A stretch of 9,899 bases of DNA from an uncultured Fidelibacterota bacterium (lineage in GTDB: Bacteria > Marinisomatota > Marinisomatia > Marinisomatales > UBA1611), in assembly GCA_913045415.1 (NCBI GenBank), contig CAJWPW010000022.1, positions 1-9,899 of the forward strand. Direction: 5' to 3'. The position numbers and the translations under genes are program-made. Of this stretch, positions 1 through 7,886 are shown piece after piece (positions within the stretch are counted from its first letter, which is position 1; the number at the start of each line of letters is the position of its first letter). Under the pieces are notes generated by a model. That model was not told where the DNA came from. It did no database searches and saw nothing but the letters and a program-made list of their open reading frames with translations.

Positions 1-347
1 ATAATACGATTCATTGGACGAGAAGAAAGAGAATCATCTCCGATAAATGTGGCATTAATTCCTTGGCCTGCCATTAATCCTAAAAGTAAACGAGTTGTGG
101 TACCGGAGTTGCCGCAATCCAAAGAATCTATTGGATCGGATAATTTTCCACCATTCACAACCACTTCATTTCCTTCATCCCTTATTTTAATACCACAGGC
201 TTCTAAACATTCTCGAGTAGATTGTACATCAGCGCCAGTGGATAAATTGGATATCCGTGATTCTCCATCCGCCAATGCAGAAAACATAAGTGCACGGTGG
301 GATATCGATTTATCACCTGAGAATGTTAATGTTCCTTTAATGACCAT
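1..347 (-). CDS. aroA: EPSP synthase (3-phosphoshikimate 1-carboxyvinyltransferase), N-terminal part, cut by window edge
   Basis: This cytoplasmic shikimate-pathway enzyme transfers enolpyruvyl from PEP to shikimate-3-phosphate, giving EPSP, the precursor of chorismate. Only the first 115 residues lie in the window. The N-terminal phosphoshikimate-binding motif [10 protein letters not shown] is at residues 11-20, with the conserved Lys13, Ser14 and Arg18. The [10 protein letters not shown] motif is at 79-88; its Gly82 corresponds to the glyphosate-contact Gly96 of E. coli AroA, and Leu87 sits where E. coli has Pro101, as in Bacillus-like enzymes. SSRPMNR (108-114) is the usual RPM segment. 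The ATG start at 345-347 lies inside the end of the DAHP synthase gene (11-base overlap) and has only a weak purine stretch upstream, so translation is probably coupled. The start is unusually close to the GDKS motif, so the N-terminus is short. Identity is secure; the C-terminal domain is not visible. Confidence 0.95.
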   Translation of the reverse strand, partial: MVIKGTLTFSGDKSISHRALMFSALADGESRISNLSTGADVQSTRECLEACGIKIRDEGNEVVVNGGKLSDPIDSLDCGNSGTTTRLLLGLMAGQGINATFIGDDSLSSRPMNRI

Positions 348-1680
348 TCTGCTTTAGTTCATCTGCGATTAAAAATGCCAGTTCAATGGCTTGGTTTGCA
401 TTCAGGCGTGGATCACAATGGGTGCGATATCGGTCAGTCAAATCCGCTTCCGAAATATCATCCAGGCCTCCTGTACATTCGGTTACATTTTGGCCAGTCA
501 TTTCTAAATGGATTCCGCCTATACGAGATCCTTCCGATTTATGAATCTGGATATTTTGTTTTAATTCCTCTATAATTTGATCGAACGGTCGAGTCTTGAT
601 ACCATTGCTGCTTTTAATTGTGTTCCCATGCATGGGGTCGCAGGACCAAACAACTGTCCGATTTTCAGTCTGAATTTTTTGAATCAGTCTTGGTAAATAA
701 GCCTCCACTTTATCATGACCAAATCTTGTAATGAGCGTAATCCTTCCTGCTTCATCACTGGGATTTAATATATCCAGCAGTTCAATCAATTCGTCCGGAT
801 CCAAGGATGGACCGCATTTGATACCAATGGGGTTTTTTATCCCGCGACAAAATTCCACATGAGCGCTATCTTTGAATCGCGTTCGATCTCCGATCCATAC
901 GAAATGGGCAGACGTGTTGTAAACATCACCTGATGTTGAATCGATTCGTGTTAATGCTTCTTCGTAGGGCAGTAGAAGTGCTTCATGACTCGTGTAATAA
1001 TGTACTTGGCGAAGTTGAGGTGTATTATTGGAATTAATTCCTAATGCATCCATAAAATTCAAGCTTTCTTGAATCTGGTGAGCTAAATGGCGATACCGTT
1101 CACCTTGGGGACCGCTTTTTACAAACCCCATATTCCAGGAATTCACATGACGCAGATCTGCATAACCACCATCAGCAAAAGCCCGAAGCAAGTTCAAGGT
1201 GGATGCCGCTTGAGAATATGCTTTCAACATTCGCTCTGGGTCGGGCTGGCGATTATCAGGTTTAAAACTAATATCATTAATAATATCGCCTGCATAACTC
1301 GGTAGCTCAACACCATCGATTGTTTCAGTAGGACTGGATCGAGGTTTGGCAAATTGACCTGCCATGCGACCGAGTTTGACCACCGGCAAATTTGCCCCAG
1401 ATGTAAGAATAACCGCCATCTGAAGAATAACCCGAAAAGTATCGCGGATATTATCCGCATGAAATTCAGAAAAACTTTCAGCACAATCACCACCTTGGAG
1501 CAGAAAGCCATTCCCTTCAGCCACATCAGCAAGTGACCGTTTTAGAGATCGAACTTCTCCCGCAAATACGAGTGGTGGAAAATTCCCAAGAGTTTTTTCA
1601 ACTTCAGATAAATGGTTTTGATCGGGGTAATCCGGAATATGTTTGGCGGTAAAATTCCGCCAGCTGTCAGTCTGCCACAT
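337..1680 (-). CDS. aroG: 3-deoxy-7-phosphoheptulonate (DAHP) synthase, class II (plant/actinobacterial type)
   Basis: It condenses PEP with erythrose-4-phosphate to DAHP, the first committed step towards chorismate, in the cytoplasm. At 447 residues it matches the class II family, not the roughly 350-residue class I enzymes. Class II signatures are seen throughout: PPLVFAGE (35-42), [11 protein letters not shown] (60-70), [14 protein letters not shown] (104-117), DPMHGNT (348-354), [14 protein letters not shown] (389-402) and [14 protein letters not shown] (423-436). By family comparison the metal ligands are Cys66, His351, Glu393 and Asp423, all present. The ATG start overlaps the tyrA end by 14 bases, and an AAAGGA ribosome-binding site (1689-1694) lies 8 bases upstream. 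Class II enzymes can be inhibited by aromatic amino acids in combination, but whether this one is cannot be read from sequence. The symbol aroG follows mycobacterial usage; the gene is also called aroA-II. Confidence 0.96.
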   Translation of the reverse strand: MWQTDSWRNFTAKHIPDYPDQNHLSEVEKTLGNFPPLVFAGEVRSLKRSLADVAEGNGFLLQGGDCAESFSEFHADNIRDTFRVILQMAVILTSGANLPVVKLGRMAGQFAKPRSSPTETIDGVELPSYAGDIINDISFKPDNRQPDPERMLKAYSQAASTLNLLRAFADGGYADLRHVNSWNMGFVKSGPQGERYRHLAHQIQESLNFMDALGINSNNTPQLRQVHYYTSHEALLLPYEEALTRIDSTSGDVYNTSAHFVWIGDRTRFKDSAHVEFCRGIKNPIGIKCGPSLDPDELIELLDILNPSDEAGRITLITRFGHDKVEAYLPRLIQKIQTENRTVVWSCDPMHGNTIKSSNGIKTRPFDQIIEELKQNIQIHKSEGSRIGGIHLEMTGQNVTECTGGLDDISEADLTDRYRTHCDPRLNANQAIELAFLIADELKQNGH

Positions 1681-2404
1681 TTTGTAATTCCTTTAGGCGA
1701 TTGTCCAAAAATGCCGTCGCTAGTTTAAGTTTGTCTATCATATCATCTGTATAAGGGTTATAAAGTTGCAGGTCTGTATAAAGCTCCCAAGTATCGTTAC
1801 AAGTTTGATCTACCAAATCCAAAAGATCACGAAATCCCTGAGTATCTATGGTTGTTTTCCGGATGCCATATTCCTTCAGCATTCGTCCTAGAAAATGAGT
1901 CACACCCTGGGTTTGAGCCGCCATGCGATCGTGCTGATCTGGGGACATTTCCATCACATGGATGCCCTGATCCGTAAAAAATTGACGCCAGAAATTAAAT
2001 TGATCGTGGGCATCTCTCGTATTGTTCATCATCATTTTAAGACGATTATTGGAGATGAATGAATCGGGTCCAAACATGGGGTGAGTTGCAATGATGCCGA
2101 TATTTTCAGGAAGATTATTTTCCATGATTTTAGCGGGATGCGTTTTAACAGAGCACACATCAATTATGGTTGTTCCTTCTGAAAGATGTGGAGAAATTTC
2201 TTTGACCAGCGATTCAAAGTGGCGAATCGGCACAGCAACAAAAATTACCTTTTCCTTTAATATAGATTCCAGATCCGTGAATTCCACACCGGGGAATTCC
2301 CCAATGGGTTTCGGATCGTAGGCCTTAATGGCGAATCCTTTTTGCAAAATATTGGCCAATACTTTTCCAAATCGACCAAACCCGATAATACCGATACTAT
2401 TCAT
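1667..2404 (-). CDS. tyrA: Prephenate/arogenate dehydrogenase, single domain
   Basis: This NAD(P)-dependent oxidative decarboxylase makes the Tyr precursor, either 4-hydroxyphenylpyruvate from prephenate or Tyr from arogenate. The 245 residues begin with a Rossmann fold carrying GFGRFG (8-13), then Asp30 at the end of the second strand, which favours NAD over [12 protein letters not shown] (83-90), THPMFGPDS (107-115) and [18 protein letters not shown] (158-175) follow and carry the usual catalytic and substrate-binding His region. The THPMFGPDS and QGVTHFLGR forms look most like plant-type and cyanobacterial-type arogenate dehydrogenases, so arogenate use is possible but not proven. There is no fused chorismate mutase and no C-terminal ACT domain. 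It overlaps the dehydratase gene by ATGA, and a GGGAG ribosome-binding site sits 4 bases before the ATG. Confidence 0.93.
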   Translation of the reverse strand: MNSIGIIGFGRFGKVLANILQKGFAIKAYDPKPIGEFPGVEFTDLESILKEKVIFVAVPIRHFESLVKEISPHLSEGTTIIDVCSVKTHPAKIMENNLPENIGIIATHPMFGPDSFISNNRLKMMMNNTRDAHDQFNFWRQFFTDQGIHVMEMSPDQHDRMAAQTQGVTHFLGRMLKEYGIRKTTIDTQGFRDLLDLVDQTCNDTWELYTDLQLYNPYTDDMIDKLKLATAFLDNRLKELQNVAD

Positions 2405-2970
2405 GAATCTCCCAGTCTATTTACCCCGAGAAACAGGGTCAGATTATGTTTTAGATCATGGATGCTTTCCTGAAGAATCTCCAAGTTGTACAAATCTGCA
2501 CAAGCCTTGTTGGCGATTACTCCAGCCGTGGGTGGAAGCTTTCCTTCGGAAAGTCTCCGTGCGGCTTCTGCTGTATCATCATCTTCAATCAATGGTCGCG
2601 TCCAGAAATGCTCACTCAAATAATCCTTACATTGCCGCAGCGCTTGCTGGTGAGAATGAATTTCTGTCACATCTCCTACATGCATTCCGGCGAGTCCTAA
2701 CAAGTTTTGGATAATGGGAATATGAAACATTTCAATAATGTTGCATCTGTATTTTGCCAGCGCTTCAACACTTTCAATTACGACACCGCCTTGTGCATTC
2801 TCCATGGCAAAAATACCATAATTTGTTTCGCCATTTTCAACACCAGCCAATACGTGTTCTGATGAAATTTGGTAAACAATTTCTGCACCTTCAAGTCCGT
2901 GATTATTGGCAAAATTGTGAGCCGCCTGTTCTGAAAAACTGCCTTTTCCTCCTTGGATTCCTATTGTCAT
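2401..2970 (-). CDS. pheA: Prephenate dehydratase catalytic domain without ACT domain
   Basis: This predicted prephenate (or arogenate) dehydratase converts prephenate to phenylpyruvate on the way to Phe. It has 189 residues, whereas monofunctional PheA is usually about 270-280. It holds only the two-lobed catalytic part: GIQGGKGSFSEQAA (4-17), AMENAQGGV (55-63), HSHQQALRQCKDYL (105-118), DDTAEAARRL (131-140) and the end HNLTLFLGV (175-183). The Phe-binding ACT domain with its ESRP motif is absent; the stop directly follows the catalytic domain and overlaps tyrA by ATGA, so this does not look like a recent truncation. Two motifs differ from the family: ENS is ENA (57-59), and the nearly invariant TRF is TLF (178-180), with the catalytic Thr178 kept. 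A good ribosome-binding site (AAAAGGA, 2979-2985) precedes the start. The family is clear; full activity is less certain. Confidence 0.87.
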   Translation of the reverse strand: MTIGIQGGKGSFSEQAAHNFANNHGLEGAEIVYQISSEHVLAGVENGETNYGIFAMENAQGGVVIESVEALAKYRCNIIEMFHIPIIQNLLGLAGMHVGDVTEIHSHQQALRQCKDYLSEHFWTRPLIEDDDTAEAARRLSEGKLPPTAGVIANKACADLYNLEILQESIHDLKHNLTLFLGVNRLGDS

Positions 2971-3740
2971 GATATTATTCCTTTTAAACCTTGAATTAAA
3001 CTTTTTGTTGTTTCTACTGGATTTGAACTTCCATTCATATTCTTAATAATGGCGGATCCCACCACCGCACCATCTGAATGCTGATTAAACCAAACCACAT
3101 CATCTCGGGTGCTGATTCCAAAACCCACCACAAATGGAGTAACACTATTTTCTCGAACACGATTCAAATATTCTTGCAATGCACCTTTTGATGCCAAATC
3201 ATTTCCGGTGATTCCCAAAATAGTTACGGCATAGATAAGATCACCAGCCAATTCTGATATTTTTCGGATGCGCTTATTCGGTGTATTGGGAGCCACCAAT
3301 AGAATGGGAGAAACACCTTTAGACTTTGCCAATTCACAAAGGGGCTCCGCTTCTTCTAAGGGTAAATCTGGCAAAATGAGCCCGTCAACACCTGATGATA
3401 TACAATAATCCAGAAATGTTTCATGCCCCATTTTTAAAATTGGATTATAATAACCCATAAGTGCAATGGGTACATCTGTTCTCTTGCGAATTTCAGTTAC
3501 TTGCTCAAATATTGTTTTGAGTGTTATTCCATTGTCCAATGCTTGTTGGCTAGATGCTTGAATAATGGGGCCATCCGCTTGTGGATCCGAAAAAGGAATA
3601 CCAATTTCAATCATATCTGCCCCGCTATCAGCCGCCGCACAAACTAAATCTATTGTTGAACCCAATTCTGGGTAACCGGCAGTAAGAAATGGAATGAGCT
3701 TTTCTTTTGGTTCGCTGAATAGTTTTTGGATGCGGTTCAT
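2967..3740 (-). CDS. trpA: Tryptophan synthase alpha subunit
   Basis: It cleaves indole-3-glycerol phosphate to indole and glyceraldehyde-3-phosphate and passes indole through a tunnel to TrpB in the alpha2beta2 complex. The 257-residue TIM barrel has the family signature [15 protein letters not shown] (44-58), with catalytic Glu45 and Asp56 (E49 and D60 in Salmonella). LMGYYNPIL follows, and the phosphate-binding end is formed by GFGIST and GSAI. The SDPQADGP form has Gln where Leu is most common. The ATG shares ATGA with the trpB stop, and its stop shares ATGA with the dehydratase start. Length and motifs are standard. Confidence 0.97.
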   Translation of the reverse strand: MNRIQKLFSEPKEKLIPFLTAGYPELGSTIDLVCAAADSGADMIEIGIPFSDPQADGPIIQASSQQALDNGITLKTIFEQVTEIRKRTDVPIALMGYYNPILKMGHETFLDYCISSGVDGLILPDLPLEEAEPLCELAKSKGVSPILLVAPNTPNKRIRKISELAGDLIYAVTILGITGNDLASKGALQEYLNRVRENSVTPFVVGFGISTRDDVVWFNQHSDGAVVGSAIIKNMNGSSNPVETTKSLIQGLKGIIS

Positions 3741-4945
3741 AACTTGATCCCCAAGGCATCTGCTACTGTATGAACGTCTTTATCACCGCGTCCTGATAAA
3801 CAAAGAATAATGTGTTCTCCGGGTTCAATGCCATTATTATCCTGACGTAAATACGCTAATGCATGAGCTGATTCTAATGCAGGTAAAATACCTTCTTTCT
3901 CAGAAAGCCATTGAAAGGAATCCAATGCTTCTGTATCCGTTGCAGAAAAATACTGCACCCGCCCGGACTCATTGAGATAACTGTGCTCCGGTCCAATTCC
4001 AGGATAATCCAGACCAGCAGAAATGGAATGGGGTAGCGTTACTTGCCCATCCTCATTCTGGAGTAAAGTGCTGGCAGCTCCATGCAGCACACCAAAATCT
4101 CCTTTTGATAAAGTGGCTGCATGCTCGCCACTTTCCAATCCTTTTCCAGCAGCTTCTACACCTACCATTTTTATATCATCTTTGATAAAGGGATAAAATA
4201 AGCCCATGGCGTTTGAGCCACCGCCGATGCAAGCCACCAGCCGGTTTGGTAATGCTTTTCCCGATTGTTTCACAAATTGTACTTTTGCTTCCTTTCCAAT
4301 GATGGATTGAAAATCCCGCACCAGCATGGGATAAGGATGGGGGCCTACTGTTGAGCCGATTAAATAATATGTGGATTCAACATTCGTAACCCAATCTCGA
4401 ATTGCCTCGTTGGTGGCATCTTTCAATGTCATGCTTCCAGACGAAACGGGACGAACTTCAGCGCCCAATAAATTCATACGAAATACATTGAGTTTTTGCC
4501 GACGAATGTCTTCTTCTCCCATATAAACAATACACTCTAATCCAAACAATGCGGCGACGGTTGCTGTGGCAACGCCATGTTGCCCTGCGCCAGTTTCCGC
4601 AATAATTCGCTTTTTCCCCATACGTCTCGCTAACAAAATTTGACCAAGTGCATTGTTGATTTTATGAGCACCGGTATGGTTCAAATCTTCCCGCTTGAGC
4701 CACACGTTGAATCCCAATTCTTCTGATAGTTGTGTAGCAAAATAAAGAGGTGTTTCACGTCCGGAATAATTATTCAGTAGGCCATTTAATTCATCTTGAA
4801 ATAATTCATCTTGTTTTGCGACTTTGTAATAATTCTCAAGTTCTTCCAAAGCAGGGATGAGCGTTTCCGGTACAAACTTGCCCCCGAACTTTTCAAAGTG
4901 TCCCCGTTCATCGGGTAAATTGTAATCTTTAAATTGCTTATCCAA
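3737..4945 (-). CDS. trpB: Tryptophan synthase beta subunit (TrpB1 type)
   Basis: This PLP enzyme joins indole with serine to form tryptophan and partners with the adjacent trpA product. It has 402 residues. [18 protein letters not shown] (85-102) contains the PLP lysine Lys95, ETGAGQHG (117-124) the catalytic Glu117, GGGSNA (241-246) the PLP phosphate loop, and LSGRGDKD (383-390) the Ser that contacts the pyridine nitrogen. The length and the HKINNA form match TrpB1, the alpha-dependent type, not the longer TrpB2. The start is TTG: no ATG, GTG or CTG occurs in frame between this codon and the upstream in-frame TAA, and a CAGGG ribosome-binding site lies 7 bases upstream. It overlaps the trpF end by eight bases. 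Confidence 0.97.
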   Translation of the reverse strand: MDKQFKDYNLPDERGHFEKFGGKFVPETLIPALEELENYYKVAKQDELFQDELNGLLNNYSGRETPLYFATQLSEELGFNVWLKREDLNHTGAHKINNALGQILLARRMGKKRIIAETGAGQHGVATATVAALFGLECIVYMGEEDIRRQKLNVFRMNLLGAEVRPVSSGSMTLKDATNEAIRDWVTNVESTYYLIGSTVGPHPYPMLVRDFQSIIGKEAKVQFVKQSGKALPNRLVACIGGGSNAMGLFYPFIKDDIKMVGVEAAGKGLESGEHAATLSKGDFGVLHGAASTLLQNEDGQVTLPHSISAGLDYPGIGPEHSYLNESGRVQYFSATDTEALDSFQWLSEKEGILPALESAHALAYLRQDNNGIEPGEHIILCLSGRGDKDVHTVADALGIKL

Positions 4946-5570
4946 AATGGAACCCTGACGTGTTTGTGTTTTTTAGATTTTCAAAAAGTAAATTAATTTT
5001 TTGGTGATCTTTCTTTCCAGGTGATAATTCAACACCACTATTTACATCAATCGCTGCTGGATTTACAGAATCAATCGCATCTAAAATATTATCTGGGTTG
5101 AGCCCACCGGAAAGAATAATGGGGGTGTCTATTTGTTCATTTAATAATGACCAATCGAATGTTTCTCCCGTTCCACCATATTGTTTATTAGAAAAAGTAT
5201 CCAACAAGAATCCAGCCACATTATATTGGTCCATGACAGATAAACTGGCTTCATTTTTTATGCGTACTGCTTTAAAAACAGGCACATCAAATTGATTGCA
5301 AAATCCTGGTGTTTCATCCCCATGTAGTTGAATAATGTTTAAGGAAACAGAACGAATTGCTTCTTCAATAAATGCTTTGTCGTGGTTAACAAAGACGCCA
5401 ACTTTTGAAATGTCATTTGATAGATGTCTAGAAATAAATTTTGCATCTTCAATAGAAATGGCCCGGGAACTTTTTTCATAAAAAATGAAACCGATGGCGG
5501 AAGCACCATGAACGGCCGCTGCTTGTGCATCTGACAAGTTTGTGATACCGCAAATCTTTGTTGGAATCAT
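4938..5570 (-). CDS. trpF: Phosphoribosylanthranilate isomerase
   Basis: It performs the Amadori rearrangement of N-(5'-phosphoribosyl)anthranilate to CdRP, the third step from chorismate to Trp. The 210-residue TIM barrel has KICGIT (5-10) with general-base Cys7, QLHGDE (81-86), FLLDTF (121-126) with general-acid Asp124, and phosphate-binding segments SGGLNPDN (154-161) and DVNSGVE (175-181; the more common form is DVSSGVE). It is a separate gene, not fused to trpC as in enterobacteria. The ATG overlaps the trpC stop by ATGA, with a G-rich run (GGGGGG) a few bases upstream that could serve as a ribosome-binding site. Its last codons overlap the trpB start by eight bases. Confidence 0.96.
   Translation of the reverse strand: MIPTKICGITNLSDAQAAAVHGASAIGFIFYEKSSRAISIEDAKFISRHLSNDISKVGVFVNHDKAFIEEAIRSVSLNIIQLHGDETPGFCNQFDVPVFKAVRIKNEASLSVMDQYNVAGFLLDTFSNKQYGGTGETFDWSLLNEQIDTPIILSGGLNPDNILDAIDSVNPAAIDVNSGVELSPGKKDHQKINLLFENLKNTNTSGFHFG
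4953..4957 (-). promoter_or_regulatory. Ribosome-binding site (CAGGG) deciding the TTG start of trpB
   Basis: CAGGG lies inside the end of trpF, 7 bases before the TTG at 4943-4945. The only other in-frame codons before the upstream TAA are ATT, TCC, GGT, CAG, CGT, ACA, CAA and AAA types, so this site fixes the non-ATG start. Confidence 0.6.
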
Positions 5571-6328
5571 GAGAGCCCCCCAAGTAATTCTTCTAATGCT
5601 TTCCCCGGATTGCCGGTTCTCATTAGCGATGTCCCAATAAGTGCTGCATCATAGCCCAAATCTGAAACGTATTTTAAATCATCAGAAGTGTGAATCCCAC
5701 TTTCTGCAACTTTCACAGAATTTGATGGTAAAGATGAAATCATTTTTTCAAAATACGTAATGTCAGTTGCCATTGTTTTGAGATTTCGACAGTTGATACC
5801 TACAATTTCTGGATTCAATGCAAAAATAAATTCAGCATGTTTTTCAGCGTGGTATTCTACGAGAAATTCCAATCCTGCCATTTTCCCGATATTCATTAAT
5901 TGCTGCAATGAATCTTGATCCAGCGCATCGGCAATGAGTAAAAAAGCATCTCCATTATAATGAATTGTTTCCGATATTTGCTTTTGATCAATAATAAAAT
6001 CTTTACGAATTACCGGAATAGAAACCGCATCTCGGACAGATTTGAGAATATCCAAACTGCCTCCAAAAAAGGATTGATCTGTGAGTACAGAAATGGCCGC
6101 GGCACCTGCCGATTCATAATCTTTAGCAATTTGAGCAGGATCAGCATAAGGGAATATTTCACCTTCACTTGGAGATTTCATTTTAATCTCCGCAATAACA
6201 GAAATCCCCGGTTTGGAAAGAGCATCTTTAAGGCTGCGAATTTGACCAACCATTTCTCCAAATTCCATATCTTCGATTTGTTGAATTTCCTGACGTTTCA
6301 CGTTTAATATTTTTTCTAAAATATTCAT
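5567..6328 (-). CDS. trpC: Indole-3-glycerol phosphate synthase
   Basis: It closes the indole ring, converting CdRP to indole-3-glycerol phosphate with loss of CO2 and water. The 253-residue TIM barrel shows VIAEIKMKSPSEG (44-56) with catalytic Glu47 and Lys49, VIRKDFI (106-112) with Lys109, FLVEYH (155-160) with Glu158, GINCRNLKT (177-185) with Asn179, and VAESGIH (207-213). These match the catalytic set known from Sulfolobus and E. coli. The ATG overlaps the trpD stop by ATGA and has no clear ribosome-binding site, so translation is probably coupled to trpD. It is monofunctional, with trpF as the next gene. Confidence 0.97.
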   Translation of the reverse strand: MNILEKILNVKRQEIQQIEDMEFGEMVGQIRSLKDALSKPGISVIAEIKMKSPSEGEIFPYADPAQIAKDYESAGAAAISVLTDQSFFGGSLDILKSVRDAVSIPVIRKDFIIDQKQISETIHYNGDAFLLIADALDQDSLQQLMNIGKMAGLEFLVEYHAEKHAEFIFALNPEIVGINCRNLKTMATDITYFEKMISSLPSNSVKVAESGIHTSDDLKYVSDLGYDAALIGTSLMRTGNPGKALEELLGGLS

Positions 6329-7320
6329 ACAACCAATTGGTTTAATATGTTAAGCGCTACGCCTGAATCCACGGACATTTTTGCAGATTCCAATCCATCT
6401 TTTAAGGTTGTAGCTTGTCCGCCCACAACGATCCCGGCGGCGGCATTGAGCAATACAATATCTCGTTTTGGTCCTTTTTCGCCATTCAGAATAGATTTTA
6501 TTATTTCAGCATTCTCAACGGGTTCGCCACCTTGAAGGTCATCCAATGAAACGCGATTTAAACCCAACTCGATTGAATCAAATTCATAAGTATTTATATT
6601 ATTGCCATTTTGCATTTGACTGATTTTGGTTGTGGCAGTTGTGGAAATTTCATCCAATCCGTCACGGCCATGAAAAACCATTACATCTGTTGAACCGAGT
6701 GCTTTTAATACATGGGCTTGAACTTCAGTTAAATCCGGATGAAAAATACCCATAACTTGCGCCTTCACTTCTGCGGGATTACAGAGTGGACCTAAAATAT
6801 TAAAAACCGTTCGAGTGGCCAATGCTTTCCGGGCGCCAATTGCGTGTTTCATTGCAGGGTGGTAGGCCGGTGCAAACATAAATCCCAAGCCGATTTCTTC
6901 AATATCCTGCGTTGATTCTTCTACTGATTTATCGATGGGAATACCCAATGCTTGGAGCACATCTGCCGAACCAGATTTGGATGTCATGGATCGATTCCCA
7001 TGCTTGGCTACATGAACGCCGGCGCCGGCAACAACAAAAGTAGCAGTAGTAGAAATATTGAAAGTACCCAATGCATCACCACCCGTTCCACACATATCGA
7101 TAGCGGGGAAGTCTAAGGGTACAGTAACCATTATTTTTCGCATTGCTTGGGCGAATCCGGTGATTTCATCCACCGTTTCACCTTTTGCTCGGAGCGCCAT
7201 AAGAAAACCAGCAATTTGCGGATCATCAAATTCACCCGACATTATAGAGAACATTACATTAAATGCTTCATCTCGAGTGAGATTTTGTTTATCAAGTATT
7301 TGTTCTAATATTTCTTTCAT
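6325..7320 (-). CDS. trpD: Anthranilate phosphoribosyltransferase
   Basis: It transfers phosphoribose from PRPP to anthranilate, the second step of the Trp branch. The 331 residues are of usual length. A small helical N-terminal domain is followed by the PRPP-binding loop DMCGTGGDALGTFNIST (75-91) and KHGNRSMTSKSGSADVLQALG (positions 106-126; key residues Lys106, His107, Asn109, Ser117 and Asp120). Further on is DGLDEIS, the second metal-binding stretch. It is separate from trpG, unlike the enterobacterial fusion. The start shares ATGA with trpG, with only a weak AGAGA upstream. Confidence 0.97.
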   Translation of the reverse strand: MKEILEQILDKQNLTRDEAFNVMFSIMSGEFDDPQIAGFLMALRAKGETVDEITGFAQAMRKIMVTVPLDFPAIDMCGTGGDALGTFNISTTATFVVAGAGVHVAKHGNRSMTSKSGSADVLQALGIPIDKSVEESTQDIEEIGLGFMFAPAYHPAMKHAIGARKALATRTVFNILGPLCNPAEVKAQVMGIFHPDLTEVQAHVLKALGSTDVMVFHGRDGLDEISTTATTKISQMQNGNNINTYEFDSIELGLNRVSLDDLQGGEPVENAEIIKSILNGEKGPKRDIVLLNAAAGIVVGGQATTLKDGLESAKMSVDSGVALNILNQLVV

Positions 7321-7886
7321 GGTTTTATCTCTAAAAAATTCTTTATTATTTGCATCCCATGCTCTGTGGCAATCGATTCAGGGTGGAACTGAACCCCGAA
7401 AACCGGATGAATTTCATGTTCGATCCCCATGATAAGTCCATTTTCTAATTCGGCAGTAATTTTCAAATCTTTGGGTAAACTGTCTCGTTCCGCAACCAAA
7501 GAATGGTACCGGGTTGCCGTGAAAGAATTACCTACTGCATTAAATAAAGTTGACCCAATATTTAGAATAGTTGCTATTTTTCCATGGATGATCTCCGATG
7601 AATGAATTACTTTCCCGCCATATGCTACAGTGATTGCCTGGTGCCCAAGGCAAACACCAAGTGTGGGAATAGACGCTCCATATTTTTTTATCACATCAAT
7701 TGAATGTCCTGCATTTTCCGGGCGACCGGGACCAGGAGAAATAACTATATGGGATGGGCCCCACCGTTTGATATCATCCAATTTAAACTGATCATTCCGC
7801 ACTACTTTTACATTTGAGTTGATAGGGCCAATGTATTGTACCAGGTTATAGGTGAATGAATCGTAGTTATCTATAACTAAAATCAT
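7317..7886 (-). CDS. trpG: Anthranilate synthase component II (glutamine amidotransferase)
   Basis: This class I glutaminase subunit supplies ammonia to TrpE for anthranilate synthesis. The 189 residues begin LVIDNYDSFTYNL (3-15), then oxyanion segment SPGPGRP (50-56), nucleophile elbow GVCLGHQA (77-84) with Cys79, RYHSL (126-130), and FHPES (167-171) with His168 and Glu170, completing the catalytic triad. It could in principle also serve aminodeoxychorismate synthase (PabA), since many bacteria share one subunit. Its position between trpE and trpD with ATGA overlaps on both sides makes the Trp role primary. Confidence 0.96.
   Translation of the reverse strand: MILVIDNYDSFTYNLVQYIGPINSNVKVVRNDQFKLDDIKRWGPSHIVISPGPGRPENAGHSIDVIKKYGASIPTLGVCLGHQAITVAYGGKVIHSSEIIHGKIATILNIGSTLFNAVGNSFTATRYHSLVAERDSLPKDLKITAELENGLIMGIEHEIHPVFGVQFHPESIATEHGMQIIKNFLEIKP

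Noticed and set aside
49..357. Plus-strand ORF of 102 codons
   Set aside because: It is antisense to aroA, whose conserved motifs are clear on the minus strand; its translation has no recognisable domain.
2401..2440. Frameshift at the end of the dehydratase gene removing an ACT domain
   Set aside because: The gene ends in an ATGA overlap with tyrA, with a ribosome-binding site in place, and there is no room or leftover ACT coding sequence in other frames.
2328..2714. Plus-strand ORF of 128 codons spanning the tyrA/pheA junction
   Set aside because: It lies antisense to two clear enzymes and resembles no family I know; it is a by-product of their codon use.
7317..7320. trpG-trpD fusion as in enterobacteria
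   Set aside because: A TGA stop and a new ATG overlap by four bases, and both proteins have normal lengths and ends.
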